Assembly (NCBI GenBank): GCA_965234545.1
Contig: OZ248348.1
Coordinates: 1,364,001 to 1,428,000 of the forward strand
Reading direction: 5' to 3'
Source of the DNA: Methylotenera sp965234545
GTDB lineage: Bacteria > Pseudomonadota > Gammaproteobacteria > Burkholderiales > Methylophilaceae
Length of the DNA stretch: 64,000 nucleotides
A model generated the notes under the pieces. The model saw nothing but the letters and a program-made list of their open reading frames with translations, made no database searches and was not told the DNA's origin. How positions within the stretch are numbered: position 1 is the stretch's first letter; every line of letters starts with the position of its first letter. Shown one piece after another: positions 7,997 through 17,011 of the stretch. A program made the position numbers and the translations under genes.

Positions 7997-8392
7997 ATGG
8001 CATATTCAGACAAAGTATTAGACCACTACGAAAACCCTCGCAACGTAGGCACATTGGATAAGAATGACCCCAATGTCGGCACCGGCATGGTAGGCGCACC
8101 GGCTTGCGGTGACGTGATGAAACTCATGATTAAAGTCAGCGATGACGGCATCATTGAAGACGCAAAATTTAAAACCTACGGTTGCGGCTCGGCTATCGCC
8201 TCCAGCTCCTTGGTAACCGAATGGTTAAAAGGCAAAACCATAGACCAGGCTTACGCCATCAAGAACTCGGCGATTGCGGAAGAGTTGGCTTTGCCGCCAG
8301 TTAAGATTCATTGCTCGGTATTGGCGGAAGACGCGATTAAAGCAGCCGTGGCAGACATCAAGGCCAAACAAGCGGCTAAAGAGGCAGCGTAA
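7997..8392 (+). CDS. iscU: Iron-sulfur cluster scaffold IscU
   Basis: A 131-residue scaffold on which IscS-derived sulfur and iron form [2Fe-2S] clusters. Cluster residues Cys37, Asp39, Cys63, His105 and Cys106 fall at the same numbers as in E. coli, and the HscA recognition motif LPPVK is at 99-103. An AGGAGA ribosome binding site precedes the ATG. The stop codon abuts the iscA start without a gap. Confidence 0.97.
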   Translation: MAYSDKVLDHYENPRNVGTLDKNDPNVGTGMVGAPACGDVMKLMIKVSDDGIIEDAKFKTYGCGSAIASSSLVTEWLKGKTIDQAYAIKNSAIAEELALPPVKIHCSVLAEDAIKAAVADIKAKQAAKEAA

Positions 8393-8716
8393 ATGGCCAT
8401 TACTTTAACGGCCACCGCTGCCGATCGCGTGGAAAAATTCTTAGCCAACCGAGGCAAGGGCATAGGGCTTCGCTTGGGCGTTAAAACCACCGGCTGCTCA
8501 GGCATGGCTTACACCCTGGAATTTGTCGATGCCCTCAACGAGGAAGACACCACGTTTGACAGCCACGGCGTGAAAATCATCGTTGACCCAAAAAGCTTGG
8601 TTTACCTAGACGGCACCGAATTGGATTTCAGCAAAGAAGGCCTCAACGAGGGCTTTAAATTTAACAACCCCAACGTCAAAGACGAATGCGGTTGCGGTGA
8701 AAGCTTCACAGTGTGA
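8393..8716 (+). CDS. iscA: Iron-sulfur assembly A-type carrier IscA
   Basis: A 107-residue A-type carrier that receives clusters and delivers them to apoproteins, particularly [4Fe-4S] targets. The three conserved cysteines are Cys35 (TTGCSG), Cys99 and Cys101 (ECGCGESF), identical in position to E. coli IscA. Translation is tightly coupled to its neighbours: it starts directly after the iscU stop, and its own stop overlaps the GTG of hscB. Confidence 0.96.
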   Translation: MAITLTATAADRVEKFLANRGKGIGLRLGVKTTGCSGMAYTLEFVDALNEEDTTFDSHGVKIIVDPKSLVYLDGTELDFSKEGLNEGFKFNNPNVKDECGCGESFTV

Positions 8717-9231
8717 GTTTGAATTATTTTCAATTATTTGAATTACCAGAAACGTTTGCCCTCACGCTAAGCGGGCTGGAGACGCCCTATCGACGTATCC
8801 AAGCCAGCGCCCACCCAGACCGATACGTCACGGCCACGGCCAGCGAAAAACTTCAGTCCATGCAATTAGCCACGCTGGCGAACGAGGCTTACCTCACCTT
8901 AAAAAATCCAGCAAAACGCGCGGAATACTTACTTAGACTCAAAGGCATAGACAGCCTGAATGACAGCAACACCAGCATGCCGGCTGACTTTTTAATGCAG
9001 CAAATGGAGTGGCGAGAAGCCCTAGAAGACGCCAGCATGGCTAAAGACATTGCTAGCTTAGAGAGCCTGTTCGATGAGATGCAAGCCGAGGCCAATCGCT
9101 TAACAACCGTCCTGACGGATTTAATCGACATTAAAAAAGACTACCCAGCGGCCAGCGAAACCACCCGTAAACTGGTTTTTATTGATAAAGTGTGCGCAGA
9201 CATACAACAGGCCATCGAGCGCCTGGATTAA
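8713..9231 (+). CDS. hscB: Co-chaperone HscB (J-domain)
   Basis: A 172-residue J-domain co-chaperone that brings IscU to HscA and stimulates its ATPase. The J-domain occupies the N-terminal part, with the HPD triad at residues 34-36. The C-terminal three-helix domain is the IscU-binding part. It starts with GTG inside the last codons of iscA (4-bp GTGA overlap). The length is close to the 171 residues of E. coli HscB. Confidence 0.94.
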   Translation: MSLNYFQLFELPETFALTLSGLETPYRRIQASAHPDRYVTATASEKLQSMQLATLANEAYLTLKNPAKRAEYLLRLKGIDSLNDSNTSMPADFLMQQMEWREALEDASMAKDIASLESLFDEMQAEANRLTTVLTDLIDIKKDYPAASETTRKLVFIDKVCADIQQAIERLD

Positions 9232-9263
9232 ACGACTCGTCACCAAAAAATTAACGATCAGCA

Positions 9264-11168
9264 ATGGCATTATTACAAATCTCCGAACCTGGGCAATCCG
9301 CTGCACCGCACCAACACAAGTTGGCGATAGGCATCGATTTGGGCACCACCAACTCCTTGGTGGCAACGGTTAAAAGCGGCATGGCCACGGTCTTACAAGA
9401 CGAGCACGGTCACGCCTTATTGCCATCGGTAGTGCGTTACATGCCCGATGGGTCTGTGGTGGTCGGGCACGATGCGCAAGCACAGCAAAGCGTGGACCCA
9501 GCTAACACCATCGCCTCAGCCAAACGCTTTATGGGACGCTCATTAAGCGACATCGCCGATCGCGCGCACATCCCCTACCATTTCGTCGACAGCGCTGAGC
9601 AAGCCAAATTAATACAGCTAAAAACCCGTGCCGGCCTTAAGACCCCTATCGAGATTTCGGCGGAAGTGTTAAAAACCCTCAAGGCCCGCGCAGAAAAATC
9701 CTTAGGCGTTTCGGCCGACAGCGACGAATTAACCGGTGCCGTGATTACCGTGCCGGCTTACTTTGATGACGCCCAGCGCCAAGCCACCAAAGACGCCGCA
9801 CGCTTGGCCGGGCTCAATGTCTTGCGATTGCTTAACGAACCGACGGCCGCGGCCGTGGCTTACGGCCTAGACAATGCCGCCGAAGGCACGTTTGTGATTT
9901 ACGATTTGGGCGGCGGCACCTTCGATGTGTCCATCCTTAAACTTACCCAAGGCGTGTTTGAAGTGCTGGCCACCAATGGCGATTCGGCCTTAGGCGGCGA
10001 CGATTTTGATCACCGTATTTATTGCTGGGTGCTAGACCAAATACGCGAGTCTAGTCCTAACTTCACCCCACTTAGCGAACAAGACACGCGCTTATTATTG
10101 ACCAAAGCCCGTCAAGCCAAAGAATGGTTAACCGATAACCACGAGGCGCAAATTGTCTGCCGCTTAAGCAACGGCCTGTTAGTCGATGCCACCTTAAGTG
10201 CCAATGAATTCCTGACCCTCACTGAGCAATTGGTGCAAAAAACCTTAAGTCCAACACGCAAAGCCATGCGCGATGCCCAATTAAACTTGGATGACATCAA
10301 AGGCGTGGTGCTAGTGGGTGGCGCCACGCGCATGCCGCAAGTGCGATTAGCCGTCGAAGCTTACTTTAAGCAAACGCCGCTGACCAATCTTGATCCGGAT
10401 AAAGTCGTGGCCTTGGGCGCGGCGATACAGGCCAACACCTTAGTCGGCAACCGCAGCGACCAGGATTTATTGTTATTGGATGTGACGCCTTTATCGCTGG
10501 GTTTAGAAACCATGGGCGGTTTGGTGGAGCGCATCATTCCGCGCAACAGCACCCTGCCGGTAGCGCGTGCGCAAGATTTCACTACCTACAAAGACGGTCA
10601 AACCGCCATGAGCATACAAGTGCTGCAAGGCGAACGTGAATTGGTCGCCGATTGCCGTTCGCTTGCGCAATTTGAACTGCGCGGCATACCGGCCATGGCC
10701 GCTGGTGCGGCGCGCATACGGGTGACCTTTCAAGTGGATGCCGACGGCTTACTTTCTGTCACGGCGCGCGAACAAACCAGCGGCGTGGAAGCGCACGTGG
10801 TGGTTAAACCGTCGTACGGCTTGAGCGAAGAAGCCATCACCAGCATGCTGACCGCCTCATTTGGTAGTGCAGAGATGGATAAAAAAGCCCGCATGTTGGC
10901 CGAAGCCCGGGTAAATGCCGGCGCCATCTTAAGCTCGGTGGAATTGGCTTTGAAGCACGATGGCGCGCTAATAACGTCGGACGAGCAACAGGCTATCCAA
11001 GCCGAAATAGCCCGTTTGCAAGCACTGAGTCTAGGCGAGGATGCGGTGGCCATCAACCAAGGCGTAGACCAATTAAACCATGCCACCGAGGCATTTGCCG
11101 CAGCGCGCATGAACGCCAGTGTCAGCCGCGCCTTAAGCGGCAAAAATTTAGATTCAATTAATTTGTAG
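9264..11168 (+). CDS. hscA: Fe-S protein assembly chaperone HscA (Hsp70 class)
   Basis: A 634-residue specialised Hsp70 that binds the LPPVK motif of IscU and drives cluster transfer. Nucleotide-binding motifs are visible: IGIDLGTTNS (about 23-32), VPAYFDDAQRQATKDAA, YDLGGGTFDVS and the GGATRMPQV phosphate-2 loop. It lacks the acidic C-terminal tail of DnaK. The stop codon TAG lies in the GTAG head of a degenerate REP element. The full-length DnaK in this window is a separate gene at 54 kb. Confidence 0.95.
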   Translation: MALLQISEPGQSAAPHQHKLAIGIDLGTTNSLVATVKSGMATVLQDEHGHALLPSVVRYMPDGSVVVGHDAQAQQSVDPANTIASAKRFMGRSLSDIADRAHIPYHFVDSAEQAKLIQLKTRAGLKTPIEISAEVLKTLKARAEKSLGVSADSDELTGAVITVPAYFDDAQRQATKDAARLAGLNVLRLLNEPTAAAVAYGLDNAAEGTFVIYDLGGGTFDVSILKLTQGVFEVLATNGDSALGGDDFDHRIYCWVLDQIRESSPNFTPLSEQDTRLLLTKARQAKEWLTDNHEAQIVCRLSNGLLVDATLSANEFLTLTEQLVQKTLSPTRKAMRDAQLNLDDIKGVVLVGGATRMPQVRLAVEAYFKQTPLTNLDPDKVVALGAAIQANTLVGNRSDQDLLLLDVTPLSLGLETMGGLVERIIPRNSTLPVARAQDFTTYKDGQTAMSIQVLQGERELVADCRSLAQFELRGIPAMAAGAARIRVTFQVDADGLLSVTAREQTSGVEAHVVVKPSYGLSEEAITSMLTASFGSAEMDKKARMLAEARVNAGAILSSVELALKHDGALITSDEQQAIQAEIARLQALSLGEDAVAINQGVDQLNHATEAFAAARMNASVSRALSGKNLDSINL

Positions 11169-11243
11169 GAACGATCTTTGTAGGAGCGGTCTGTGACCGC
11201 GAAAATGATCAAGACCGAATTCGCGGTCACAGACCGCTCCTAC
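11162..11243. repeat. REP pair between hscA and fdx, with degenerate third head
   Basis: A degenerate head (GTAGGAACGATC, from 11165) is followed by an intact REP (11179-11203) and an inverted REP (11220-11243). Each intact REP has a GTAGGA head and the hairpin GCGGTC-TGT-GACCGC, then CGAA. The pair could fold into one long cruciform. It sits within the isc operon just upstream of fdx. Confidence 0.8.
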
Positions 11244-11282
11244 CAGAATTGCAATAGATAGACGAAACCATTAGGAAACAAC

Positions 11283-11624
11283 ATGCCACAAATTATCATA
11301 TTGCCCCACGTCGAACTCTGCCCAGACGGCGCCGCCATTGAAGCAAACAGCGGTGAGTCTATATGCGACGTGTTGCTGGCCAACCACATCGACATAGACC
11401 ACGCTTGCGATCAGGCCTGCGCTTGCACGACTTGTCACGTGATTATTCGGGAAGGCTTTAAATCGCTGAACCCATCTAGCGATGATGAAGACGATTTGCT
11501 GGATAAAGCCTGGGGCTTGGAACCCCATTCGCGCTTGTCTTGCCAAGCGCGGGTGGGCAAAGAAGACTTAGTGGTGGAAATCCCTAAATACAGCATCAAC
11601 ATGGCTAAAGAAGGCCACCGCTAA
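11283..11624 (+). CDS. fdx: ISC-type [2Fe-2S] ferredoxin
   Basis: A 113-residue adrenodoxin-type ferredoxin that supplies electrons for cluster assembly. Ligands Cys42, Cys48, Cys51 and Cys87 coincide in number with E. coli Fdx, and the extra Cys46 is also present. The acidic patch SSDDEDD is at about residues 65-71. It is the last gene of the operon, closed by a strong terminator. No iscX follows. Confidence 0.96.
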   Translation: MPQIIILPHVELCPDGAAIEANSGESICDVLLANHIDIDHACDQACACTTCHVIIREGFKSLNPSSDDEDDLLDKAWGLEPHSRLSCQARVGKEDLVVEIPKYSINMAKEGHR

Positions 11625-11653
11625 GGGTCTAAGCCCGCCAGCTTGATCCATAA

Positions 11654-11680
11654 AAAAGGGTGCTGTTTCAGCACCCTTTT
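11654..11680. terminator. Bidirectional terminator between fdx and sulP
   Basis: AAAAGGGTGCTG and CAGCACCCTTTT form a stem of about 12 pairs around a short loop. A-runs and T-runs on both sides suit the converging fdx and sulP transcripts. Confidence 0.9.
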
Positions 11681-11700
11681 TAGTTTCAGCCAAATTCGCT

Positions 11701-13086
11701 TTAATTGGTTTCGGCTAAATCCAGTTCTACCTTGTCTTCTTTAGCATGGTGCAAGGGCACTTGCTTCATCAAGACGGCCACCACAAAAATGGCAATGGCA
11801 CTTAACACGGCGGTTAAGAACCCAGTGAGCGGCACCATGATGGCGGTGTAAACCATTAACCAGAAGTGAAACTTACTCTTCATTTCCAGTACTTCTTCTA
11901 TCTCTTTCCATTTCACCATGCCGGATGCCACGTACAACAAGATGCCGCCTATGCAGGCCATGGGCACTTGCTCTAAATAAGTGGCTAAATACGCAGCCAA
12001 TAATAACTTGAAGCTGAACTTGGCAATGCCGGCCAAAGGTGACACGGCGCCTAAACGGATGTTCACCGCGGTGCGGGCCAAGGCACCGGTATGCGGAAAG
12101 CCATTAAATAAGGGTGTGAATATGTTCACCATGCCTTGACCCCATAACTCTTTATTGGGGTTAAATGGCACACCTTGGTTATTCGCCATGCGGTCTGCCA
12201 TGCGACTGCACAACAAGCTTTCAATCGCCGCCACAAAATAAATCGCCACAGCAAAATAGGCCAAATCAAACCACACTTGACCGGTTGCCATGTCCGGTAG
12301 CGCCGGCATGGTGATATTCCAAAAATCAGTAGGGATGCTACCGTATTTATCTTTAATCAGCACCAAGCCTTTGTCTTTCCAAAAAGTAGCCGCAGCCAAC
12401 CAACCTAAACCCAAACCAAATACCGGCGCGGGGATGAAGGTGGAAATTTTAATCAGCACTTTACAAATAGCGAACGTACTAAGCGCCACAATCACCGCGT
12501 AAACATTCATTTCGCCCATGTAGGCTATGGTTTTTTGGATCTGGCCAATGAAGTCGTAGCCTATCTTATGCTGGAAGCCAAACACCTCGCCCATTTGCGA
12601 GAAAGCGATAACGACGGCAATGCCTATGGTGAACCCGACCACGATGGAATGCGGCACCAAGGTCACAACTTTGCCTTTTTTGAGCAAGCCGGTGAACATC
12701 AGCATGGCGCCTGCAACCATTGAAGACAGCACTAAAAAGCTGTGGTTATAGGTGGCCATTAAACCGGCAATAATAGGAATGTAAGCCGCCGTTGGGCCGT
12801 ACACTTGGTATTTACTGCCACCAAACAATGCCCCCAATAGGCCGGCCACGGCACCGCCGACGATGCCTTGTTCTGGACGCAAGCCACTGGCCATGGCAAA
12901 ACCCATGGCTAAGGGAATGGCGACCATGGCCACCACTAAACCGGCGGTTAAATCCTTGACGATGTTACGCGTGAGGTTGCCCTTGGCCAGGTCTTCGTAG
13001 CGGCCGTCGTTAGGGTTAAGGTAAAACTTTAGGGTGCGCAACAATGTGCTGGTATCTTGCCTGTGGCTCATGTTAACAACTTTCAA
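11701..13086 (-). CDS. SulP-family anion transporter without STAS domain (probable bicarbonate uptake)
   Basis: A 461-residue inner-membrane transporter of the SulP family, with about a dozen hydrophobic segments. Typical SulP pieces are visible: VAMVAIPLAMGFAMASGLRPEQGI, YQVYGPTAAYIPI and the ESLLCSRMADRM block. The C-terminus ends soon after the last membrane segment in a charged tail, so the cytoplasmic STAS domain of most SulP proteins is absent. The carbonic anhydrase gene just upstream on the same strand suggests bicarbonate as substrate rather than sulfate. That is inference; sulfate or another anion remains possible. Confidence 0.88.
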   Translation of the reverse strand: MKVVNMSHRQDTSTLLRTLKFYLNPNDGRYEDLAKGNLTRNIVKDLTAGLVVAMVAIPLAMGFAMASGLRPEQGIVGGAVAGLLGALFGGSKYQVYGPTAAYIPIIAGLMATYNHSFLVLSSMVAGAMLMFTGLLKKGKVVTLVPHSIVVGFTIGIAVVIAFSQMGEVFGFQHKIGYDFIGQIQKTIAYMGEMNVYAVIVALSTFAICKVLIKISTFIPAPVFGLGLGWLAAATFWKDKGLVLIKDKYGSIPTDFWNITMPALPDMATGQVWFDLAYFAVAIYFVAAIESLLCSRMADRMANNQGVPFNPNKELWGQGMVNIFTPLFNGFPHTGALARTAVNIRLGAVSPLAGIAKFSFKLLLAAYLATYLEQVPMACIGGILLYVASGMVKWKEIEEVLEMKSKFHFWLMVYTAIMVPLTGFLTAVLSAIAIFVVAVLMKQVPLHHAKEDKVELDLAETN

Positions 13087-13139
13087 AAAGGGTTAAAAAA
13101 AATCAAGGCCTCATTATACCTTGTTCTGATTAGGGGCTT

Positions 13140-13778
13140 CTAGAGCATTAAGGTCTCGGCTAAAAAACTAACATCGCCTGTGGCTAAATTATAAACACCG
13201 CCCACCATGCCGATTTGCTTGGCCGCCAACATGTCTTGAATGATGTCGCTGCTGTGTATGATTTCATTGATTTGCACTTGCACGTTTAAAGCGCAAACTT
13301 TATCAACAAAGCCGGCATTGCCAGAATCGCGCTGGCTGCTTGTGGTTTTTTCCATGCGTACCGCGGGTCGAATTAAATTGATGATCTCGCCTATGTGGCC
13401 TTCGCGGAAATTATCGCAAGCCGCTTTAACGGCCCCACAATCGGTGTGACCCAAAACCACCAACAATTTGCTACCCAAGTATTTAGAGCTGAATTCTAAA
13501 CTGCCTATGCATTTATCGGAGGCGATGTTGCCGGCCAAACGCACACTAAAAATATCGCCTAAGGCTTGATCAAAGAGAATTTCAACCGGGGCGCGTGAAT
13601 CGCTGCAACTGAGCACCGAAGCGAACGGATGCTGCCTATCCTTAGTCATGTGCACCAATCCCAGCATGTTTTTATCGGCACTCAGGTTATTGGTAAAGCG
13701 GTGATTGCCCTCGATTAAAATGTCCATCGCCTCTTGCGGCGTCATTTTGTCGCGATTGAGTAAAGGGTGCTGGTACAT
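13140..13778 (-). CDS. Beta-class carbonic anhydrase
   Basis: A 212-residue zinc enzyme interconverting CO2 and bicarbonate. Zinc ligands are Cys58 (in CSDSRAP), His111 and Cys114 (in HTDCGAVKAA), with the Asp60-Arg62 dyad intact. It lies 53 bp upstream of sulP on the same strand, so the two are probably co-transcribed. Together they would bring in bicarbonate and equilibrate it with CO2 for carboxylating enzymes. Confidence 0.95.
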   Translation of the reverse strand: MYQHPLLNRDKMTPQEAMDILIEGNHRFTNNLSADKNMLGLVHMTKDRQHPFASVLSCSDSRAPVEILFDQALGDIFSVRLAGNIASDKCIGSLEFSSKYLGSKLLVVLGHTDCGAVKAACDNFREGHIGEIINLIRPAVRMEKTTSSQRDSGNAGFVDKVCALNVQVQINEIIHSSDIIQDMLAAKQIGMVGGVYNLATGDVSFLAETLML

Positions 13779-13865
13779 GGGCCATTCCTGTTAGTTGGGG
13801 ACGGCTTGATTATACCTTGATACGCTATTTTGTATGAATCACTCCTTATGCGAGAGTTAGGCATT

Positions 13866-13971
13866 TGTAGGAGCGGTCTGTGACCGCGATAGGTTTTCGC
13901 GGCGAGGCGCCGCTCCTACATATGACTTTTCAAGAAATTTATTTCTTAGAAAATCGGAGTGCCTGTGGTAC
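13866..13971. repeat. REP pair plus 51-bp module
   Basis: REP 13866-13889 (hairpin GCGGTC-TGT-GACCGC) faces an inverted REP at 13896-13920, whose stem is GCGGCG-CCT-CGCCGC. The second stem differs from the others by paired changes on both arms. The 51-bp partner module (13921-13971) matches 7927-7977. It lies between the carbonic anhydrase start and the end of the PhoX-like gene. Confidence 0.8.
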
Positions 13972-13978
13972 ATAAAAT

Positions 13979-15316
13979 CTAAAAAGCCGGGCCAGAAATC
14001 ATCCATACCTGACCGTACTCAACCAAGCTGCTGTCCGCGTGCGGCTTGTGCGCTTGAGTGGTGCCAAGGTAATAGCGGCGCTGGGCATCAAACCACGATG
14101 CTTTGCGCAGTAAGTCTGTCACTTCAATGATGCCGGAATGCTCTTCGTCACTGGTCATAAAAGCACTGGCGCCCGGTTTAAACAGTTCGGCATTGGCCTC
14201 AAACAGCTTGCTGCTTTTATTGGTTTTTGGATCAAATAGCCAAATGGCCGCCAAGCGTTTATCCTCGCCAGGGTCTTCTTGCAATAACACACGGCCATTT
14301 GCATCCACCGTTAAATTATCCAGCATTTCCGCACCTATTTCGCTGGCACGAATTTTAGTGGTGATGCTGCCGCCGGCCTGTGGATTGTTAATGTCGTCAA
14401 ACACCAATTGGCTTAAGCGACTGTCACCGCCTATCTTATCGGTGGTATTAAACCAAAATGCACGGTTATTTAAGGTATCCCATGCACCGTCTTCCGGTCT
14501 AGCAAAGCCCGTAGCACCGGATTTAATGGCTAATTCTCTTAGACTCTTGCCGTCTAAATTGGCCGCGTTCGCAAGAGAGACCAAACTAAAACGCTCGCCC
14601 TCAAGCTTAATTGCATACAACTGCCCGCCCACTAAGCCAGCTCGCTGGACTGGGTTACCGTCTTTGCTTTTTTGCCCAAGGTAGACCAGCAGCAACCCAT
14701 TTTGTATGTCATCCAAACCGATAACTAAAGTAGCATCGCCGCTAGCTGGATTAGCCAACACGTTCTCCCAAGCGATGCGACCCATGTCTTCCAATTCGTA
14801 ACTGATGCCATTTAAGGCATGGGCAAAGGCACGACCACCGGCTTTGTCTTCTTCGCCGTTTAAAAACAACTGGCCGGCGTACCCTTTGCCTGAAGCTGCA
14901 TTATAAAAAGCGGACTTTGGTGCTAGGTCCGCTGAACACAAGCGGTTAAACCCTTGCACTACGCCAATAGGCATAGTGGCACGCACTAAATCAGCCCCAC
15001 TCTGAACTTGCAAGCTTTCCACATCGATCACCCAACGCGACACAAACGCACCTTTTTGGCCGTGGGCGCGCACCGCTCCTTTATTACCGGCCAACTCATG
15101 GTTCATCAACAGAGTAACACTGCCATCAGCATTGGCATATGCTCCCAGACCATCCGGCACACCGACCATGGCGTAACCATTAGCCGCCGCTTCACCCACG
15201 GTGATGATAGGTTTAACCTGCCAATCCTTATCAACAGGCGTGATGTAAACAGGCGCCGCCATGCTGGCTTGTGCGTAAAGCAGTGTGGAAAACAACAGTG
15301 TAGTCAGTAATTTCAT
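13979..15316 (-). CDS. PhoX-like (DUF839) secreted protein
   Basis: A 445-residue protein from the preferred start, with signal peptide MKLLTTLLFSTLLYAQASMA. The open frame extends 16 codons upstream, but this start gives a clean secretion signal. It resembles the PhoX/DUF839 group of calcium-dependent periplasmic phosphatases: LLMNHEL, RPEDGAWD, EDPGED and SDEEHSGIIEVTD match the acidic metal-binding blocks of that family. Exact activity is uncertain, since many DUF839 members are uncharacterised. It lies downstream of the porin on the same strand beyond a terminator, and I found no Pho box directly before it. Confidence 0.7.
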   Translation of the reverse strand: MKLLTTLLFSTLLYAQASMAAPVYITPVDKDWQVKPIITVGEAAANGYAMVGVPDGLGAYANADGSVTLLMNHELAGNKGAVRAHGQKGAFVSRWVIDVESLQVQSGADLVRATMPIGVVQGFNRLCSADLAPKSAFYNAASGKGYAGQLFLNGEEDKAGGRAFAHALNGISYELEDMGRIAWENVLANPASGDATLVIGLDDIQNGLLLVYLGQKSKDGNPVQRAGLVGGQLYAIKLEGERFSLVSLANAANLDGKSLRELAIKSGATGFARPEDGAWDTLNNRAFWFNTTDKIGGDSRLSQLVFDDINNPQAGGSITTKIRASEIGAEMLDNLTVDANGRVLLQEDPGEDKRLAAIWLFDPKTNKSSKLFEANAELFKPGASAFMTSDEEHSGIIEVTDLLRKASWFDAQRRYYLGTTQAHKPHADSSLVEYGQVWMISGPAF

Positions 15317-15387
15317 AATCAAGCTTATCCATAAAAATTCAAAAGAGGATGCCTTGAAAGGCAATACCGGAGAGGGTCACAGCACAA

Positions 15388-15414
15388 TAAAAAACCCGCC
15401 TAAGCGGGTTTTTT
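15388..15414 (-). terminator. Terminator after the OprO/P-type porin
   Basis: AAAACCCGC and GCGGGTTTT form a stem with a CTAA loop, followed on the minus strand by a T-run. It separates the porin from the PhoX-like gene. Confidence 0.88.
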
Positions 15415-15439
15415 ATATGTACCAAAATACTACATTCGT

Positions 15440-16879
15440 TTAGAAATCGTATTGTGTGCGCATCATTAATACTTTTTCATCATTCACAGTTTCGCCTGTA
15501 GCAGCTATGACTGGTGTATCAAAATTAGTCTTAACATAAGTTAATAAGACGCGCGCGTTAGCCGTAGGAATCCATTTCAAACCTACAGTGTAGGCATCTG
15601 CTTTGTTTGTGAATGAAGTAGTTCCAGCAGTTGTTGCTTTCATGACAGGGGTATTTGAAATCGCTCCGTTAGCTACTGTATCAAAGTCAGTGGCATCAAA
15701 CTTACTGTAACGAATACCCAATTCAACCGCACCTAAGCCGCCTTTGAAGTCTGGGTTAAAATCATTTTTAGGTTTAATACGGTCAAATTTACCTTTTTTG
15801 TAGGCATCTGCATAGTTCTCACCGGTAACTAACCATAATGCTTCAACATAAGACGCATCTAAGCTTTTGTCATAAGAAACAGAACTTGCATTTGTGCCTT
15901 CGAATTTAGCCTCAGAGTATTCACCTTGCAACTTAACTGGACCATATGCTAAAGCGGTTTCTAGGCCGTAACGCGTTCTTTCCATGGTAGTTCCAGATGG
16001 TGCTGTGGCTTGGAAGAACTCAAGCCCACGACCTTCTGTTCGTTGTGTGCTAATGGCAGCAGGAGGCAAATCGCCATTTGAATAACTTGCACCTATGTGC
16101 ATCACAGCGTCTTTGTTACCCATCATTTCTGCTAAGTTGGCGTCGGCGTGCAGCACGATATCTTTGCCATCTTCACGCTGATCAGTATCGAGCGTATTTT
16201 TACCTTGACCTGTCGATAAGGCAATCGCGTAATTTAAACCAGTCACAGGCGTACCGTGCAACATAACACCTATTTCTTTACCCGGTGTTAAGCTACCATT
16301 ATTGACAAATGAACGCTCTTGGAAATCGATAAAGCGTGAGCTAGTTCGCTCTTCCAAGCTGAACGGCATTTTAAATTGACCGAACTGAAATTGCGCTTGA
16401 TCCCACCAATGTAAATTCATGTAAGCTACATCGAGAGCAGCACTTGAAGCCGTGTCAATCGTTACTTCAAAATCGTAATACTTAGCAAATGTACCTTTTG
16501 CGCCTAAATATGCGCGGCGTATCTCATATGTATCGGCAATTTTTGTGTTTGCTGTCGTCCCACCATTGATGTCATTTGAACGTGAGTCTAATTGAACGCG
16601 ACCGTTGATGCTCATGCTGTTGGCTTTATCGCCAGACTCCCATTTAATACCGTCTTTAAATGAGGCTTTAATTTCAGATTCTTTTTTCTTTGCTGCCGCT
16701 TCTTTTTCACCGGTACGGCCTTTTTGTAAAAGCGCACCTTCTTCTTCAGTCAACACGCCTTTTGCAATCAGCGCATTCAAAATATCATCCGTTGAATCGG
16801 CCATGGCATTAGCACCAAAACCCATCATCATTGAGCCAGCTAACGTCGCGGCTACTAAGCTACGTAGTTTAAAATTCAT
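15440..16879 (-). CDS. Phosphate-selective porin (OprO/OprP family)
   Basis: A 479-residue outer-membrane porin. The signal peptide ends in ANAMA. A coiled, charged N-terminal segment follows (about residues 45-75: EEEGALLQKGRTGEKEAAAK), then beta-barrel strands with INGRVQLDSR and FEVTIDTAS, and the protein ends in Phe (RTQYDF), as BAM substrates do. The OprO/OprP family forms trimeric channels with arginine/lysine ladders for phosphate or polyphosphate. A Pho box 70 bp upstream supports a phosphate role. Lower GC and more varied codons than the neighbours are usual for surface proteins. Confidence 0.85.
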   Translation of the reverse strand: MNFKLRSLVAATLAGSMMMGFGANAMADSTDDILNALIAKGVLTEEEGALLQKGRTGEKEAAAKKKESEIKASFKDGIKWESGDKANSMSINGRVQLDSRSNDINGGTTANTKIADTYEIRRAYLGAKGTFAKYYDFEVTIDTASSAALDVAYMNLHWWDQAQFQFGQFKMPFSLEERTSSRFIDFQERSFVNNGSLTPGKEIGVMLHGTPVTGLNYAIALSTGQGKNTLDTDQREDGKDIVLHADANLAEMMGNKDAVMHIGASYSNGDLPPAAISTQRTEGRGLEFFQATAPSGTTMERTRYGLETALAYGPVKLQGEYSEAKFEGTNASSVSYDKSLDASYVEALWLVTGENYADAYKKGKFDRIKPKNDFNPDFKGGLGAVELGIRYSKFDATDFDTVANGAISNTPVMKATTAGTTSFTNKADAYTVGLKWIPTANARVLLTYVKTNFDTPVIAATGETVNDEKVLMMRTQYDF

Positions 16880-16949
16880 TCAAAATCCCCTAGGTAAGTA
16901 TGTTAAAAATAATGTGCTTGCTTAACGAAAGTGATTTTGTGGCCGAAAT

Positions 16950-16967
16950 ATGACAATTTGATGACAG
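16950..16967 (-). promoter_or_regulatory. Pho box upstream of the porin
   Basis: Read on the minus strand it is CTGTCATCAAATTGTCAT, two 7-bp half-sites separated by 4 bp, 13 of 14 half-site positions matching CTGTCAT. It ends about 70 bp before the porin start. PhoB binding here would induce the porin under phosphate limitation. Confidence 0.85.
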
Positions 16968-17011
16968 AGAATGAACTAGCGAAATAAAACGGATGGCTGT
17001 TGTATTTATAC

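Noticed and set aside
15317..15387. A Pho box for the PhoX-like gene
   Set aside because: No pair of CTGTCAT-like half-sites at 11-bp spacing could be found upstream of its start.
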